Shown: in pieces, positions 1 to 9,300 of the stretch
Layout: each line of letters opens with the position of its first letter
Numbering within the stretch: position 1 is the first letter of the stretch
Origin: Planctomycetaceae bacterium
GTDB taxonomy: Bacteria; Planctomycetota; Planctomycetia; Pirellulales; Pirellulaceae
Direction of reading: 5' to 3'
DNA length: 34,892 nt
NCBI GenBank assembly: GCA_021298315.1
Contig: JAJTFC010000072.1
Location: 1 to 34,892 of the forward strand
Translations under genes and position numbers: made by a program
Notes under the pieces: generated by a model
Database searches by the model: none
Told to the model about the DNA's origin: nothing
The model's input: the letters and a program-made list of their open reading frames with translations, nothing else

Positions 1-208
1 CAGCCAAAGAGCCTTTCGCGCTTGATGGTACGTTCGGCGGTTGGTGGATTATCTTGGTACGATCTCTAAAGCGAGATTGTTTCAGGAATCAATGGCGATA
101 CCCATCGCGCCTAACCGCTTCACGTACCCTACGGGCATCAGCGTTCATGAGTGTTCATCAGCGGTCGGTTTTGGTCTTTATTAGCGAATATCAGCGTGCA
201 TCAGCGGT
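1..208. repeat. long direct repeat, copy 1
   Basis: This 208-bp stretch recurs at 321-528 with six differences that I can count (positions 94, 111, 112 and 169-171 of copy 1), about 97% identity and a period of 320 bp. It starts at the window edge, so it may extend leftward. Its right part carries the short motifs ATCAGCGTTCATGAGTG and ATCAGCGTGCATCAGCGGT. The latter recurs with one mismatch at 24369-24387. No convincing protein is encoded; the open frame across 54-389 runs through both the repeat and the spacer and has no recognisable composition. Confidence 0.9.
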
Positions 209-320
209 TGAAAAAAAGCCCTACGCGCGGTCAACCCCCTCTATCCCCCCGCCCTTTCTCCCCCGGCCAAAGCCCCGGTGGCGAAAGGGGGCCAAGCGGG
301 GTGAGAAGGCTTTAGGGGAA
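209..320. other. GC-rich spacer between the direct repeats, imperfect inverted repeat
   Basis: The spacer holds a C-rich then G-rich stretch whose outer parts (about 252-268 and 290-310) are imperfectly self-complementary: CCTTTCTCCCCCGGCC against GGCC..CGGGGTGAGAAGG. The word GCTTTAGGG near 309-317 recurs just after copy 2 (539-547), so the duplicated unit probably includes part of this spacer. It could act as a 3' structure for the operon ending at 542, but it has no clear U-tract. No gene is seen. Confidence 0.45.
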
Positions 321-528
321 CAGCCAAAGAGCCTTTCGCGCTTGATGGTACGTTCGGCGGTTGGTGGATTATCTTGGTACGATCTCTAAAGCGAGATTGT
401 TTCAGGAATCAATGTCGATACCCATCGCGCACAACCGCTTCACGTACCCTACGGGCATCAGCGTTCATGAGTGTTCATCAGCGGTCGGGCGTGGTCTTTA
501 TTAGCGAATATCAGCGTGCATCAGCGGT
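321..528. repeat. long direct repeat, copy 2
   Basis: Second copy of the repeat at 1-208, ending 13 bp before the stop codon of the TlpA-tailed gene (542). The near identity of the two copies suggests a recent local duplication or an expanding intergenic element. It lacks terminal inverted repeats and an ORF, so it does not resemble an insertion sequence. Confidence 0.9.
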
Positions 529-541
529 CAGAAAATAGGCT

Positions 542-3427
542 TTAGGGTCGGAGGAGCTCTTCGATCTTCTTGCGCAGCAGTTCCTCGTTCTCGTCGCTCG
601 CACCGACTAGCACTTCAACGATTCCACCCTCACGATCGATCAAAACCGTTTGTGGGATCGCCGCCACGTTGTACTGCTTACCCACCGTCCCATCGCTATC
701 TAAAACAACCGTCGGTATCGATTTTAGCCGCTCCAAAAATGGACGCACCCTGGTCTCAGGCTCCTCGCAGTTGACCAGCACGAGCTCAACTCCCGAGTCC
801 TTATACTCCTTGGAAACCTCAATCAAAGTCGGAATGCTGCGGATACAAGGCCCACACCAAGTCGCCCAGAAATCCAATATGATGATCTTGCCTCGATTCT
901 CCTTGAGCTTAAACGGTGTTCCATCAAGCTTCATTAGATCGAACTCCGGTGCCCCCTGTCCTATCATCCGCATCTGTGGCGTGTCGTTGGGTCGATCGTT
1001 CGGACCGTCAGGCTCTGAAACAAACTTCGGATCGGGGGCATGCTGAAGCTTCCACTTGCCAAACCGGTTCTGCGATGCATCCATCGCGATCGCGTCCCCC
1101 AAAGAAATCCGCACGACGCTACTCCAAGGTAGCGAACATTCGCCAAGTTGAGGGTGGATCCCTTTGAGCGACTCGGCGTCGACCGAAACAGGCTGAATCG
1201 ATACCCTGGCACCTTGCTCAAGGTTGATCTGATAGACATCCCCTTGGGGAGTGTCCTGTGTTTCCTGCGGGGACTCCTCTGTCGCCTGGCTGGGTTCCTC
1301 AAGCTTAGGCGCAGGATCCAATGCAATAAGCTCGGCGATGTTCTTCACGAGCACCGTTCGTTCTTCGCCCCGAACGTCCATGACCAATTGATCCCGGTCA
1401 AAGAGGACCAATTTGCCCCGCAACAAATCTCCGTCTCGTGAGACGACCAAGTGGGTCGGCGGATTGCTTCGCTGAACTCTCGGCAATGTCAATAAACGCA
1501 ACCGCGTGGCACGATCAAGCTTTTCAATCCCCCGATAGTCTACGAAACGAAGCCCCCTGACGAGCGATTGAGAGATCGACTGTTTTGGAAACAGCGACGA
1601 CTCAAAATAAAACTCCTGCGAATCCCCTCGGCGAATCACCGCCGGAAAACAATCTCCAGAGAACAAGAACAAACTCGGATCCTCGGGTTTAAGCGGTCGA
1701 CCAAAATCGTTCTCGACAGGTAAGCCATCGGCCCGCACGACCGCTATGGGTTCCGGAGAGCGAGTCCGTCGTTGGCTCGAACCGGCCAACTGCGCTAAAA
1801 CAGGTTCAATGGCACCATCCGATTTTGGATTCAGCGGTACGCTACTGGTCGCATGCTTAGCCTGCCAACCAAAGGTCTTCGACTCGGGTGCATGATCCAC
1901 CACGCTCGAGATCCGTCCTGTCGAAACAGCATCGTCGGTGATCAGACGCTGAATGACGATCTTCTCGAGCTGGGCATTGGTTGTCGGCTGGGGCTCCTCA
2001 GGACTTGCAACCGGTCGTTTGGAAATCCTTTTGATATCAGACAAAGGAATTTGCAGTTTCTTGCCCGAAAGATCGATTTCAACGCCGTTGAAAGACTCAT
2101 CCATACGGCTTTCCAGACGATTGGTTCCATAACGAAGGCCGCTGACGAGTTCGACACTCGTCACGTTGCTCGGGGGCAACTGAGCCACCGGAAATTCAAT
2201 CCGCTCAATCTCCCCAAACTCCAACGACAAAGGTGTCGTCTCGATCCCTTGAACCTTCACCACTGGACTGCCACCCGGAGAGTCCGTGGCCGGATTCTCT
2301 TGGCTACCGACGATGCTTCCAAAGAACGTCCCTCGCGCTTTGGTCATCCACTCGGTCTGCCTGGTGCTTGCTCGATTTGCATCGGTTTCGGCTACCTCCG
2401 ATGGAAGCGAGAATGCGTTGCGGCTGATCCGCAGATCCCTCAAGGTCAAAACACCCAGTGCGGTGTTGGTAAAACTGATCTTGGTGCGTCCGACGAATCG
2501 CTCCTTGATGTTCCCTTTGAGTCGACCGAGCACCTGATTGTCTCGCATCAACACATAGACCCCTTTGTTCGCATCGCATAAAAGCCTAAGCTTGATCGAT
2601 TGATCCTCTTCGTAGGGCAACTGAATGGTCGTCACATCCGCATCGGCAGAATTCTCTAAGAGCAACGTCACGTTGAGAATCTTTTTGTTTTGAAGTTTCC
2701 GAACCTGCAATTCCATTCGACGCGGTTCGCCCAATGTAAGCCACCAATTCGGGGAGCCTTGATCCCAAGCGACATCCAGATCGATGGTGGCAAGTTCTGG
2801 CAATTGAGCCCACTGAGTAATTGTCGTGCCACTTGTGTCGGTCGAAATCTCACCGGCCTTCAGATACCACTTGGTAGCCCGCCCATTGCGAGTCGCTGGC
2901 AAAACCTGCTCCCAATCCCCAGCGCCGAGCACTTGCACCGCTTCGGAACCACCCGGGATGAGCCGCAGCAGGTAGCGAAGCTCCTTGGTCGGTAGCGATA
3001 CCTTGCCAATCTGCTCAACATCCAACTCCACACGATCAGGCTCGATGGAAACCAACCGGCCACTGACGATCTCGCCGGAAATAAGCTCTGCACAAAAAGG
3101 ATGATCGCCCAGCGAGTTCGCGGAGTCGGGTTTTTCGCTAGACTCTTGCATCTGCACAAGTTGCACGGAATCCCACGGGAAGCTGATCGGTTTTAGGAAG
3201 CTCGGGCAGTTCCAGCTCAGTTCCTGGGGCGTTTTACTCCCAGCGATCGTGCCTCGATAAGTGTCCCCGCCTTGGAGCCTAAGCACATTGCTTGTGGGCT
3301 TGGCAGCCTCTTGAGCCTCTAGGCAAAAAGACAGGCTAATCAACCAAGCGATTGTGACTAAGCCAATTGTCACCGGTGAAAAAATCCAACTGCGGAGTGT
3401 CATTGCCATCGATCGCTTAGCGTTCAT
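542..3427 (-). CDS. secreted multi-domain protein with C-terminal TlpA/thioredoxin domain
   Basis: A 961-aa protein with an N-terminal hydrophobic segment (about residues 13-38) acting as signal peptide or anchor. The last ~135 residues form a TlpA/AhpC-type thioredoxin fold: GKIIILDFWATWCGPC (CGPC at 858-861) and the cis-Pro segment AAIPQTVLID. It should therefore act on disulfides outside the cytoplasm. The first ~800 residues contain several short beta-barrel-like repeats of the form G-D-x-x-x-G-x-L (near 50-95, 115-160, 650-705 and 730-780) and a laminin-G-like stretch around 175-350. I do not recognise the whole. The ATG at 3427 overlaps the upstream stop by 11 bp, indicating translational coupling. 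It is the last gene of the five-gene operon. The thioredoxin tail is certain; the rest has no known role. Confidence 0.88.
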   Translation of the reverse strand: MNAKRSMAMTLRSWIFSPVTIGLVTIAWLISLSFCLEAQEAAKPTSNVLRLQGGDTYRGTIAGSKTPQELSWNCPSFLKPISFPWDSVQLVQMQESSEKPDSANSLGDHPFCAELISGEIVSGRLVSIEPDRVELDVEQIGKVSLPTKELRYLLRLIPGGSEAVQVLGAGDWEQVLPATRNGRATKWYLKAGEISTDTSGTTITQWAQLPELATIDLDVAWDQGSPNWWLTLGEPRRMELQVRKLQNKKILNVTLLLENSADADVTTIQLPYEEDQSIKLRLLCDANKGVYVLMRDNQVLGRLKGNIKERFVGRTKISFTNTALGVLTLRDLRISRNAFSLPSEVAETDANRASTRQTEWMTKARGTFFGSIVGSQENPATDSPGGSPVVKVQGIETTPLSLEFGEIERIEFPVAQLPPSNVTSVELVSGLRYGTNRLESRMDESFNGVEIDLSGKKLQIPLSDIKRISKRPVASPEEPQPTTNAQLEKIVIQRLITDDAVSTGRISSVVDHAPESKTFGWQAKHATSSVPLNPKSDGAIEPVLAQLAGSSQRRTRSPEPIAVVRADGLPVENDFGRPLKPEDPSLFLFSGDCFPAVIRRGDSQEFYFESSLFPKQSISQSLVRGLRFVDYRGIEKLDRATRLRLLTLPRVQRSNPPTHLVVSRDGDLLRGKLVLFDRDQLVMDVRGEERTVLVKNIAELIALDPAPKLEEPSQATEESPQETQDTPQGDVYQINLEQGARVSIQPVSVDAESLKGIHPQLGECSLPWSSVVRISLGDAIAMDASQNRFGKWKLQHAPDPKFVSEPDGPNDRPNDTPQMRMIGQGAPEFDLMKLDGTPFKLKENRGKIIILDFWATWCGPCIRSIPTLIEVSKEYKDSGVELVLVNCEEPETRVRPFLERLKSIPTVVLDSDGTVGKQYNVAAIPQTVLIDREGGIVEVLVGASDENEELLRKKIEELLRP

Positions 3428-4499
3428 AAATCGGTAGGAATCGGAAATTCAGTGCAAGGGCCAGCAGCGACATACTCGTTGCCACAGGGGCTCCATAGTT
3501 TCCGTCGAAATGCCCATCGGACTTTTGTTTTTCCTTGAGCTCGCGTATCAGGTTCTTGTTCCATTTTTCCCAAGCGGCAATGTCGGATTGAAAGAGCGCC
3601 TGGGCTTTGTAGTAAGCGGTGTATTCGCCGTAATGATCGCTGGTCTCATTCGAATCGGTCGACTTGAGGAATGTCGAGGTGGCTTTGAACTCCTTGAGAT
3701 CCTTGCGGCCCGAAACACTGTAGACCAACGTTGCGATCGACACGCGCGCAGGAGAGTTATCAAAACCACCAAGTCCTCCTGCATAGGCGACTTGGCCACT
3801 CGAGGAGGTCATCGAGGTGAAATATTCGATGGCTCGATCAATCGCTTTGTCGGGAACCTCGATGCCGGCATTCCGCGCGGCCAAGAGCCCGACCATCACC
3901 GATCCGGAGACCGAGGTGTCCGCATCGGTCGCATCGGGTGAGTATCGCCAAGCTCCCACCGAGTTTTTCGTTTGGCTGGTGATGGCGGTACGAACGGCAA
4001 GTTCGAGTGCTTTTCCAATCGACCGATGTTTGGTCTCGTTGCGCGTGATCCCATCCCACAATCGGCGTTCATCGACGGCACCATAAGCTTCAGCAAGTGC
4101 CAGCATCGCAAACCCGTGGTGGTACATGCTCGATCCGATGTATCCAGTGGTCGGATTTTGATCCTCGATGATCGATCGAACTCCCTTCTTGATCGAATCG
4201 GAGTAGACCCCGAAATTCGGATCGTCGCCGTAGGCCAGGAAAGCCATGGTGGCAAGCCCGGTAACTCCCGGTCCGCTTTCTCCACCTTTGAAACGTCCGT
4301 TGTCGTTTTGATTGTTTTGCAACCAAGCCAATCCTCGCTCGTACATCTCTCGAACATCGCGAGGGACCGCTTGACCTTGAAACATGTTTTCTCGCAAAGG
4401 GTTTTGCGCGAAAACCGGTCGGATCGGACAGAGGCTCAGAGCAACGACCCCTGATACAAACCAATAGAAAAGACGTTTAGAGATCATCGCCAAATTCAC
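3417..4499 (-). CDS. secreted prenyltransferase/squalene-oxidase repeat protein
   Basis: A 360-aa protein with a signal peptide (cleavage near VFAQ, residues 29-32) followed by an alpha/alpha-barrel of squalene-cyclase-type repeats. Visible signatures are GLAWLQNNQNDNGRF near residue 55, GVTGLATMAFLAYGD, GAWRYSPDATDADTSVSG and GHFDGNYGAPVATSMSLLAL near the C-terminus. Catalytic DXDD of squalene-hopene cyclase is not obvious, and the protein is about half the length of a cyclase. It is therefore more likely a binding or structural secreted protein of the type common in planctomycetes. Its start overlaps the upstream gene by 23 bp and its end overlaps the downstream one by 11 bp. Confidence 0.85.
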   Translation of the reverse strand: MNLAMISKRLFYWFVSGVVALSLCPIRPVFAQNPLRENMFQGQAVPRDVREMYERGLAWLQNNQNDNGRFKGGESGPGVTGLATMAFLAYGDDPNFGVYSDSIKKGVRSIIEDQNPTTGYIGSSMYHHGFAMLALAEAYGAVDERRLWDGITRNETKHRSIGKALELAVRTAITSQTKNSVGAWRYSPDATDADTSVSGSVMVGLLAARNAGIEVPDKAIDRAIEYFTSMTSSSGQVAYAGGLGGFDNSPARVSIATLVYSVSGRKDLKEFKATSTFLKSTDSNETSDHYGEYTAYYKAQALFQSDIAAWEKWNKNLIRELKEKQKSDGHFDGNYGAPVATSMSLLALALNFRFLPIYER

Positions 4500-5556
4500 G
4501 GATCACGAGTTGCAGATCATCGGAGTGTTCAAGAGGTTTCTTCAGCTCCTGGATTTGCTCCGGAGTGAATATTTCACGCTTCTCTTTTTCGGGAAACTGT
4601 TGCAAGGTTTGCCAAGCTTGATCGAGCGTCTTCCATGCCTCGGTATTCGAGAGCGTGTAAGGTTCGAGCTTCTCTCGCTGTTTGGATGTAAGCCCGAGTC
4701 GACGAGAGATACGCAAGAGAACTTCTAGCCTAACGACCTGTTGGCGATATTCGGCTCGCTTGCGGTTGTCTTTTTCTAATTCCTCTTTGTTCTGATCGCT
4801 GAGGTTGCTGTAGAGGACTTTTTGCCAAAGGGGCATCTTGCGAGCGGCGTTGGGTTGATTCTGCTGTCGGAATCGCTCGGTCAGCTTGAAGACCTTGTTG
4901 TAGAACTCCGAGTACTCTTCCTGAGTAGGATTGCGTGGGCCTTGGGTCGCCAGTGCCAAAACTTCCGTTTTGAACCTTTGGATTTCCAACTCAGCAGTCT
5001 CTTGGACTTTCTCGCGAATCTTTTCATCGATCGTGCAGATCAATTCGATACGGTTGATGGTCGATCGGACACGTCGTCGTTGCTGTTGCTCAAAGGTCGC
5101 TTCGGAGCCACCGAGTTGGCTGTAGATCACATCCGTCCAGCGATCTGGATCCATGGCAAAGTTCACCATGGCATTCTTCTTGGGGGCCTCGACCTCCTCT
5201 TCTGGTTCCGGTCGATTCCTATCGAAGGCTCTGGGGATCTTCTCGGAGACTTTCTCGGAGACTTTTTCGGAGCCCTTGTCCGACTTGGGTTTGGCTCCTT
5301 GTTTGGCGTCCTCTTTGACCGCAGCAGCTTGGCCTATGGCAGCTTGGCCTACGGCAGCTTCTACGACCGTAACATCTTGAGCCTCTAGCCTAAGGCTCAT
5401 GGTGGCCAACGCATAGAGTGCAAGGGCACTATGTAAAATGGCACTGTGTAAAATGGCACTGTGTAAAATGGCACTGTGTAAAATGGCACTGTGCACAAGG
5501 GGTCGAATCCTGCGAACTTTCATAGAGAGCGGATTGTCAAAGCGTGGAGTAGTCAT
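4477..5556 (-). CDS. secreted helical protein with repeat-built signal peptide
   Basis: A 359-aa protein of unknown function. The signal peptide core is made of a pentapeptide SAILH repeated four times and a fifth partial unit, encoded by a 15-bp DNA tandem repeat. Residues after the predicted cleavage (LRLEAQ) carry two more small repeats (VGQAA/IGQAA and KVSE units), then a charged helical domain. The segment RRLGLTSKQREKLE resembles RKFGLSSKQMKEVE in the upstream gene, and LICTIDEKI resembles NVCKLNEKQ there, so the two look like diverged paralogues. The start codon shares one base with the upstream stop (TGATG), which indicates coupling. An alternative start at the internal Met12 would still include the repeats. 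Confidence 0.82.
   Translation of the reverse strand: MTTPRFDNPLSMKVRRIRPLVHSAILHSAILHSAILHSAILHSALALYALATMSLRLEAQDVTVVEAAVGQAAIGQAAAVKEDAKQGAKPKSDKGSEKVSEKVSEKIPRAFDRNRPEPEEEVEAPKKNAMVNFAMDPDRWTDVIYSQLGGSEATFEQQQRRRVRSTINRIELICTIDEKIREKVQETAELEIQRFKTEVLALATQGPRNPTQEEYSEFYNKVFKLTERFRQQNQPNAARKMPLWQKVLYSNLSDQNKEELEKDNRKRAEYRQQVVRLEVLLRISRRLGLTSKQREKLEPYTLSNTEAWKTLDQAWQTLQQFPEKEKREIFTPEQIQELKKPLEHSDDLQLVIREFGDDL
5240..5273. repeat. 12-bp in-frame tandem repeat (KVSE units)
   Basis: About two and a half copies of TTCTCGGAGACT, with the last unit degenerate, encoding the KVSEKVSEKI segment on the minus strand within the linker of the 359-aa secreted protein. The unit is a multiple of three, so copy changes stay in frame. 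Confidence 0.75.
5324..5368. repeat. 15-bp in-frame tandem repeat (VGQAA/IGQAA units)
   Basis: Three adjacent 15-bp units beginning GCAGCTT, the first two nearly identical and the third degenerate. They encode AVGQAAIGQAA-type sequence on the minus strand just after the predicted signal-peptide cleavage region of the 359-aa protein. Confidence 0.75.
5425..5499. repeat. 15-bp tandem repeat forming a signal-peptide core
   Basis: Five units of GGCACTGTGTAAAAT: the first has one change, the next three are perfect, the last is half degenerate. On the minus strand they encode SAILH repeats that make up the hydrophobic core of the signal peptide of the 359-aa protein. Each gain or loss of a unit would change the core by five residues without a frameshift. 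Confidence 0.93.
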
Positions 5557-6389
5557 CAGCGATCGCGTTGTCCTGGTGCGTCGGCTGCAGGCGGTGGTTG
5601 TAGCGGGATCGATTCATCGCTTGTGACCCCAGCGACAGTGAAACGATCTGCAAGTGGCCTCGAGGGTAAATCGATCGAACCGCCCGATGTGTAGTACTCT
5701 TGGCGTATACCCGAGGTATCGGCGCCAGCGGTGCGCTGGGCTTCGCTCAGTGCGGTGCTGATCCAAGCAAACTTGGTCTCAGGAGTCGTTCCGTTTCGAT
5801 ACATGATCCACCAAGCCTCTTTCCAGCGTTCGTGCAGGAGTGCTTCGACTTCCTTCATCTGCTTGGAACTGAGCCCAAACTTGCGCTCGGCATCCGAAAC
5901 CATCTTGCCGATGACGATGCGACGACGGAGTTCGTTGCGGCTATCGAGTTCGTAGTTCCACGCGCTGCGTTGTTCTTCGTTGATCGACTCGACCTCTCGA
6001 AGCCATGTTTTGACAGCCGACTCAACTCTAAACTCGAAGTCCACACCTCCGCGCTGATTGGCCTCGGAGTAACTTCGAAAAACGGAAGCGAACTTGGTTC
6101 TCCATTCGGTCTCGATGAGATCGACAAGCTCTTTGGCTTGTTTTTCATTGAGTTTGCAGACGTTTTGGATGGCGTTGAGCTCTTGCTGGATCAGACCACG
6201 AACCCATTTTCGAGCCACATGGTCGCGCTCGTTGGCAGGTGCGTTGGCCCCCGCGACCACAATCCGCGCAGCCTGAAGTTTGATTGCAGGAACAGCATTC
6301 TGTGCGCAAAGCCCACCTGGGATCCCAACAGAGACGCCCACAGAGACAATCGCACAAAAACAGAAACGAACGAATGCTCGAGCAATCAT
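5556..6389 (-). CDS. secreted helical protein of unknown function, paralogue of its neighbour
   Basis: A 277-aa protein with a signal peptide (FCFCAIVSVGVSVGIPGGLCAQ) and a mainly alpha-helical, charged body. Two segments, NVCKLNEKQAKEL and RKFGLSSKQMKEVEALL, line up with similar segments in the same order in the next gene of the operon, which points to an old tandem duplication. The gene overlaps the 1094-aa gene upstream by 4 bp (ATGA) and the downstream gene by 1 bp (TGATG). No catalytic motif is visible. The regular LxxKQ spacing recalls periplasmic helical-hairpin proteins such as the Spy/LTXXQ type, but the match is too weak to name. Confidence 0.8.
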   Translation of the reverse strand: MIARAFVRFCFCAIVSVGVSVGIPGGLCAQNAVPAIKLQAARIVVAGANAPANERDHVARKWVRGLIQQELNAIQNVCKLNEKQAKELVDLIETEWRTKFASVFRSYSEANQRGGVDFEFRVESAVKTWLREVESINEEQRSAWNYELDSRNELRRRIVIGKMVSDAERKFGLSSKQMKEVEALLHERWKEAWWIMYRNGTTPETKFAWISTALSEAQRTAGADTSGIRQEYYTSGGSIDLPSRPLADRFTVAGVTSDESIPLQPPPAADAPGQRDR

Positions 6390-9300
6390 TGTCGCTTGTC
6401 GATCCTTTCGAAGTATTGGTCAAGACCGTAGCGAAACTCTTCGGGAAGAAGCGAGCTACTTGTACCGGTGGATTGCTCGACTCCGTGATCCTGACGGATC
6501 TCTTTTTCGTTCACACCGGGACCGACCATGGCGATGGCCGCATCGGAGGTGTCGCCAGATCCGCCCCCACCTGGGTTGGCACCGCCGCCGCCACCTTTGC
6601 TCTTGGGATTGATCCGCTTGCTCGATAGCAACAGTTCGATCGCTTCGGTTTCTGCTGCGACGGCCGCTTTGCCTGTGTCGGGTCGTTTGAGGGTTGACCA
6701 AGCGTCGTTCATGGCCAGTTCGACCATCTGCATCAGTTCGATCTCCTTGGCAAACTCTTTACTACCATCGGGCAACTCTTCGATCTTTTCACCGACAACC
6801 ACAATGCGGTCTCGCAGTTGCTTTTGGGTGTCGACGAGTTCCTTGACGGAGGTTTGGTACTGCTCGGCAGGTGCGGCGGCTTTGGCTTGCTCGGTCACTC
6901 GTGTGCGATCGCGCAGATTCATTTCACCTTCGAGGATTTGCATGACCTCTAGGACGATTGATGGAGGCAGTGATCCTTTGGACTTACCCCCGGGGCACTG
7001 TCCTTTGGAAGCCGGATCGACGAGATCCTCGGCCCATCGGTCGAACGCATCGGACCAGTACTCAGCTTCGGCGATCGTAACGCCTTGCTGCTCGACGACC
7101 TCTTGGGTGATCTTGCGCAGTCCAGCCAGCGGATCTTCTTTTCGAATGTCATCCAGGACATCTCGGAACTTGACCATCGGTCGGCGTTCGTGGAATGCTT
7201 CGAGATCATCGATGATTTGTCCGACGTTGTTGAGTGCGAGATTCTCTCGCGAAGAGAGTTGTTCGAGAGCTTCGCGATCCTCGCTCTTGAGCCGTTTGGC
7301 TCGCGATCCAAATGCATTCGGGACCGAAGTACCAACGGCATCGGCCACCGAGATCTGTTCTCTGGATGCCGCTTTGAATCGCTTGACGAGCGTGCTTCCT
7401 TCAAGGTTTGCCATGACCTTGTTGAGTTCATCGGAGACCTTATCGAATTCTTCGAGCAAGGCTAGTTGTTGCTCGACGGCTTGCTCGATGGCTTCAGGGC
7501 TCTGGGGCTGCTCTTTTTGATCGTCTTTGTTAGGCTTAGCACCTGCCAAGGTCGTTTGAGGCAATCCGAGTCGTCCGGTGCTAGGTTTCTTTTTCTTTTC
7601 GTCCTCAGACTCCTCTTGGCTTTGACTTGGAGGTTGTTGCGAGGATTCGGCATCGACGACCGTTGGAGCTTTAATGAGATTGTCCTTTTGCGAATCTTGC
7701 TCGGACTTCGAATCACCGCCGGAGGATTGCTCGCTGCGATTCACACCGGCCACCTTTGGCGGATCCTTGGGTTGATTTTGGCTGCTTGCAGCCTGATTGT
7801 TTTTCGAAGCCTGCTTGAGCAGATTTGCAACCGAGGGCATGCGTGAGGCGGAGATGTCCTTGAGAATCTTTTGCATCTCGGCCCACTTTTCGAGATGTCC
7901 AACACCGATCTCGTTATTGCGTGAGGCTTGTCGCAGCAGATCCTCGCCTCGCGTTGTCAGGTTCCCAAGCCTTCGCGCGTTGGCTTGTTCGGCGGCTGCT
8001 TGCTGCTCGATTTGTTTGACAACATCGGGGGATTCGAGTTCTTGTTCTGTTAAAGCTCGAAGCTTTTTGTTCGTCTCGAGGAGTTGCAGCTCACGGTCGC
8101 GAACTTCGAGAGCTTCGCGCTGCCAACGGTTGAATTGCTGGAGGATCCACAGAGCGTGATCCGATGGGCTCAAGATCATGAGCAATACAGGATTGGAATA
8201 GACGCGATTGCGGCCTGGCAAATAGTCTTCGACAAAGAGCCGCAGTTCAAGCGGTTGGGGTTCGATCCCAAGCGAGGTCGCTTGAAAGACCGCATCGGCA
8301 TCGAGCCGTTCGGCAAGTGCACCTCCGGCGATGAGAACACGATCGCCCTGCGTTTTCCTCGAGGCCACCGCACCTTCGGCGGTTTTCCATTCAAAGCCGA
8401 CTTGCTTGACCCCAAAGTCATCCGACGCATGGACTTGGAATTGGATTTGTTCGGACTCCAAGAGAACTTTCGCACGAGGCATCCCTTCGGTGTAGATCGT
8501 AGGTTCTTCATCGGCCCGCACGACGATGTTAAGTGGAAAGGGACTCTTGGCCTTGAGCCCGAATCGATCCACCCATTGAACCTCGTGCGAGGCAGTTGCG
8601 GATTCCTTGAGCTGGTCTGAACTGAAATTCTCTTGGGCCACTTGGATCGCTTGACTATCGAGCGTTACGGTCGATAGTTCGCGAGAAGCTTTGCCGTTGA
8701 TCGAATACGTGGTTCCTTCGACGATCGTCATCGCACCGCTTCGGATGTCTTTGGTAAGCGTATCGGGTCGCTGAAGGTAATCAGGGAGTTTGAGGTTGGC
8801 GCTTGCAGCAAGCAGTTCAGGTCGCGTCGTTGGTATCACCTCGATCGTTGGAGTTGCATCGCCGATTCGGAGAGTCAGTTTCGTCGGTTGGATCAACGGA
8901 GGCAGATCGAATTGATACGCGTCGGACTGACGAGGACTCTCGATCTTGGGTTGTCGAGGCAACCACAGGTTGGCTAGCGATGGTTTCCAAGGGGATTGAT
9001 CGCTCAGGGGCACTTTCAGCGATATCGATTCACCATGGGGAACGATCCACTGCGTGGGCAACTCGCCGAGTTGTGCAAAAGTGTATCGAGGTGTACTGCT
9101 CCAAGGAGCAGCAAAGCGAGCTAGCGAATTCGCGGATGCCTGGGGATACATCAGTCCAAGCCCCAGGGCCAGCGCACCGGCGATGGCCGCGAAAGTCCAC
9201 CATCGCTTGTGTCCGGAGTCAGGTGCTGCCTCGGTCAGATCCCGAGTCGATGCAACTTGAGCGACTTGTTCCAACGCTGCGCGGCACAAAGCCGGCGAAC

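Noticed and set aside
54..389. 111-aa plus-strand ORF across the direct repeats
   Set aside because: It spans repeat, spacer and repeat; the composition (Arg/Pro/Ser) is that of translated non-coding DNA, and no motif is present.
5425..5499. CRISPR-like or promoter repeat
   Set aside because: Units are directly adjacent and in frame within the signal peptide of a coding gene.
6528..7520. 330-aa plus-strand ORF opposite the DUF4175-like gene
   Set aside because: Ser/Arg-rich shadow frame of the real minus-strand gene, which has domain structure and coupled neighbours.
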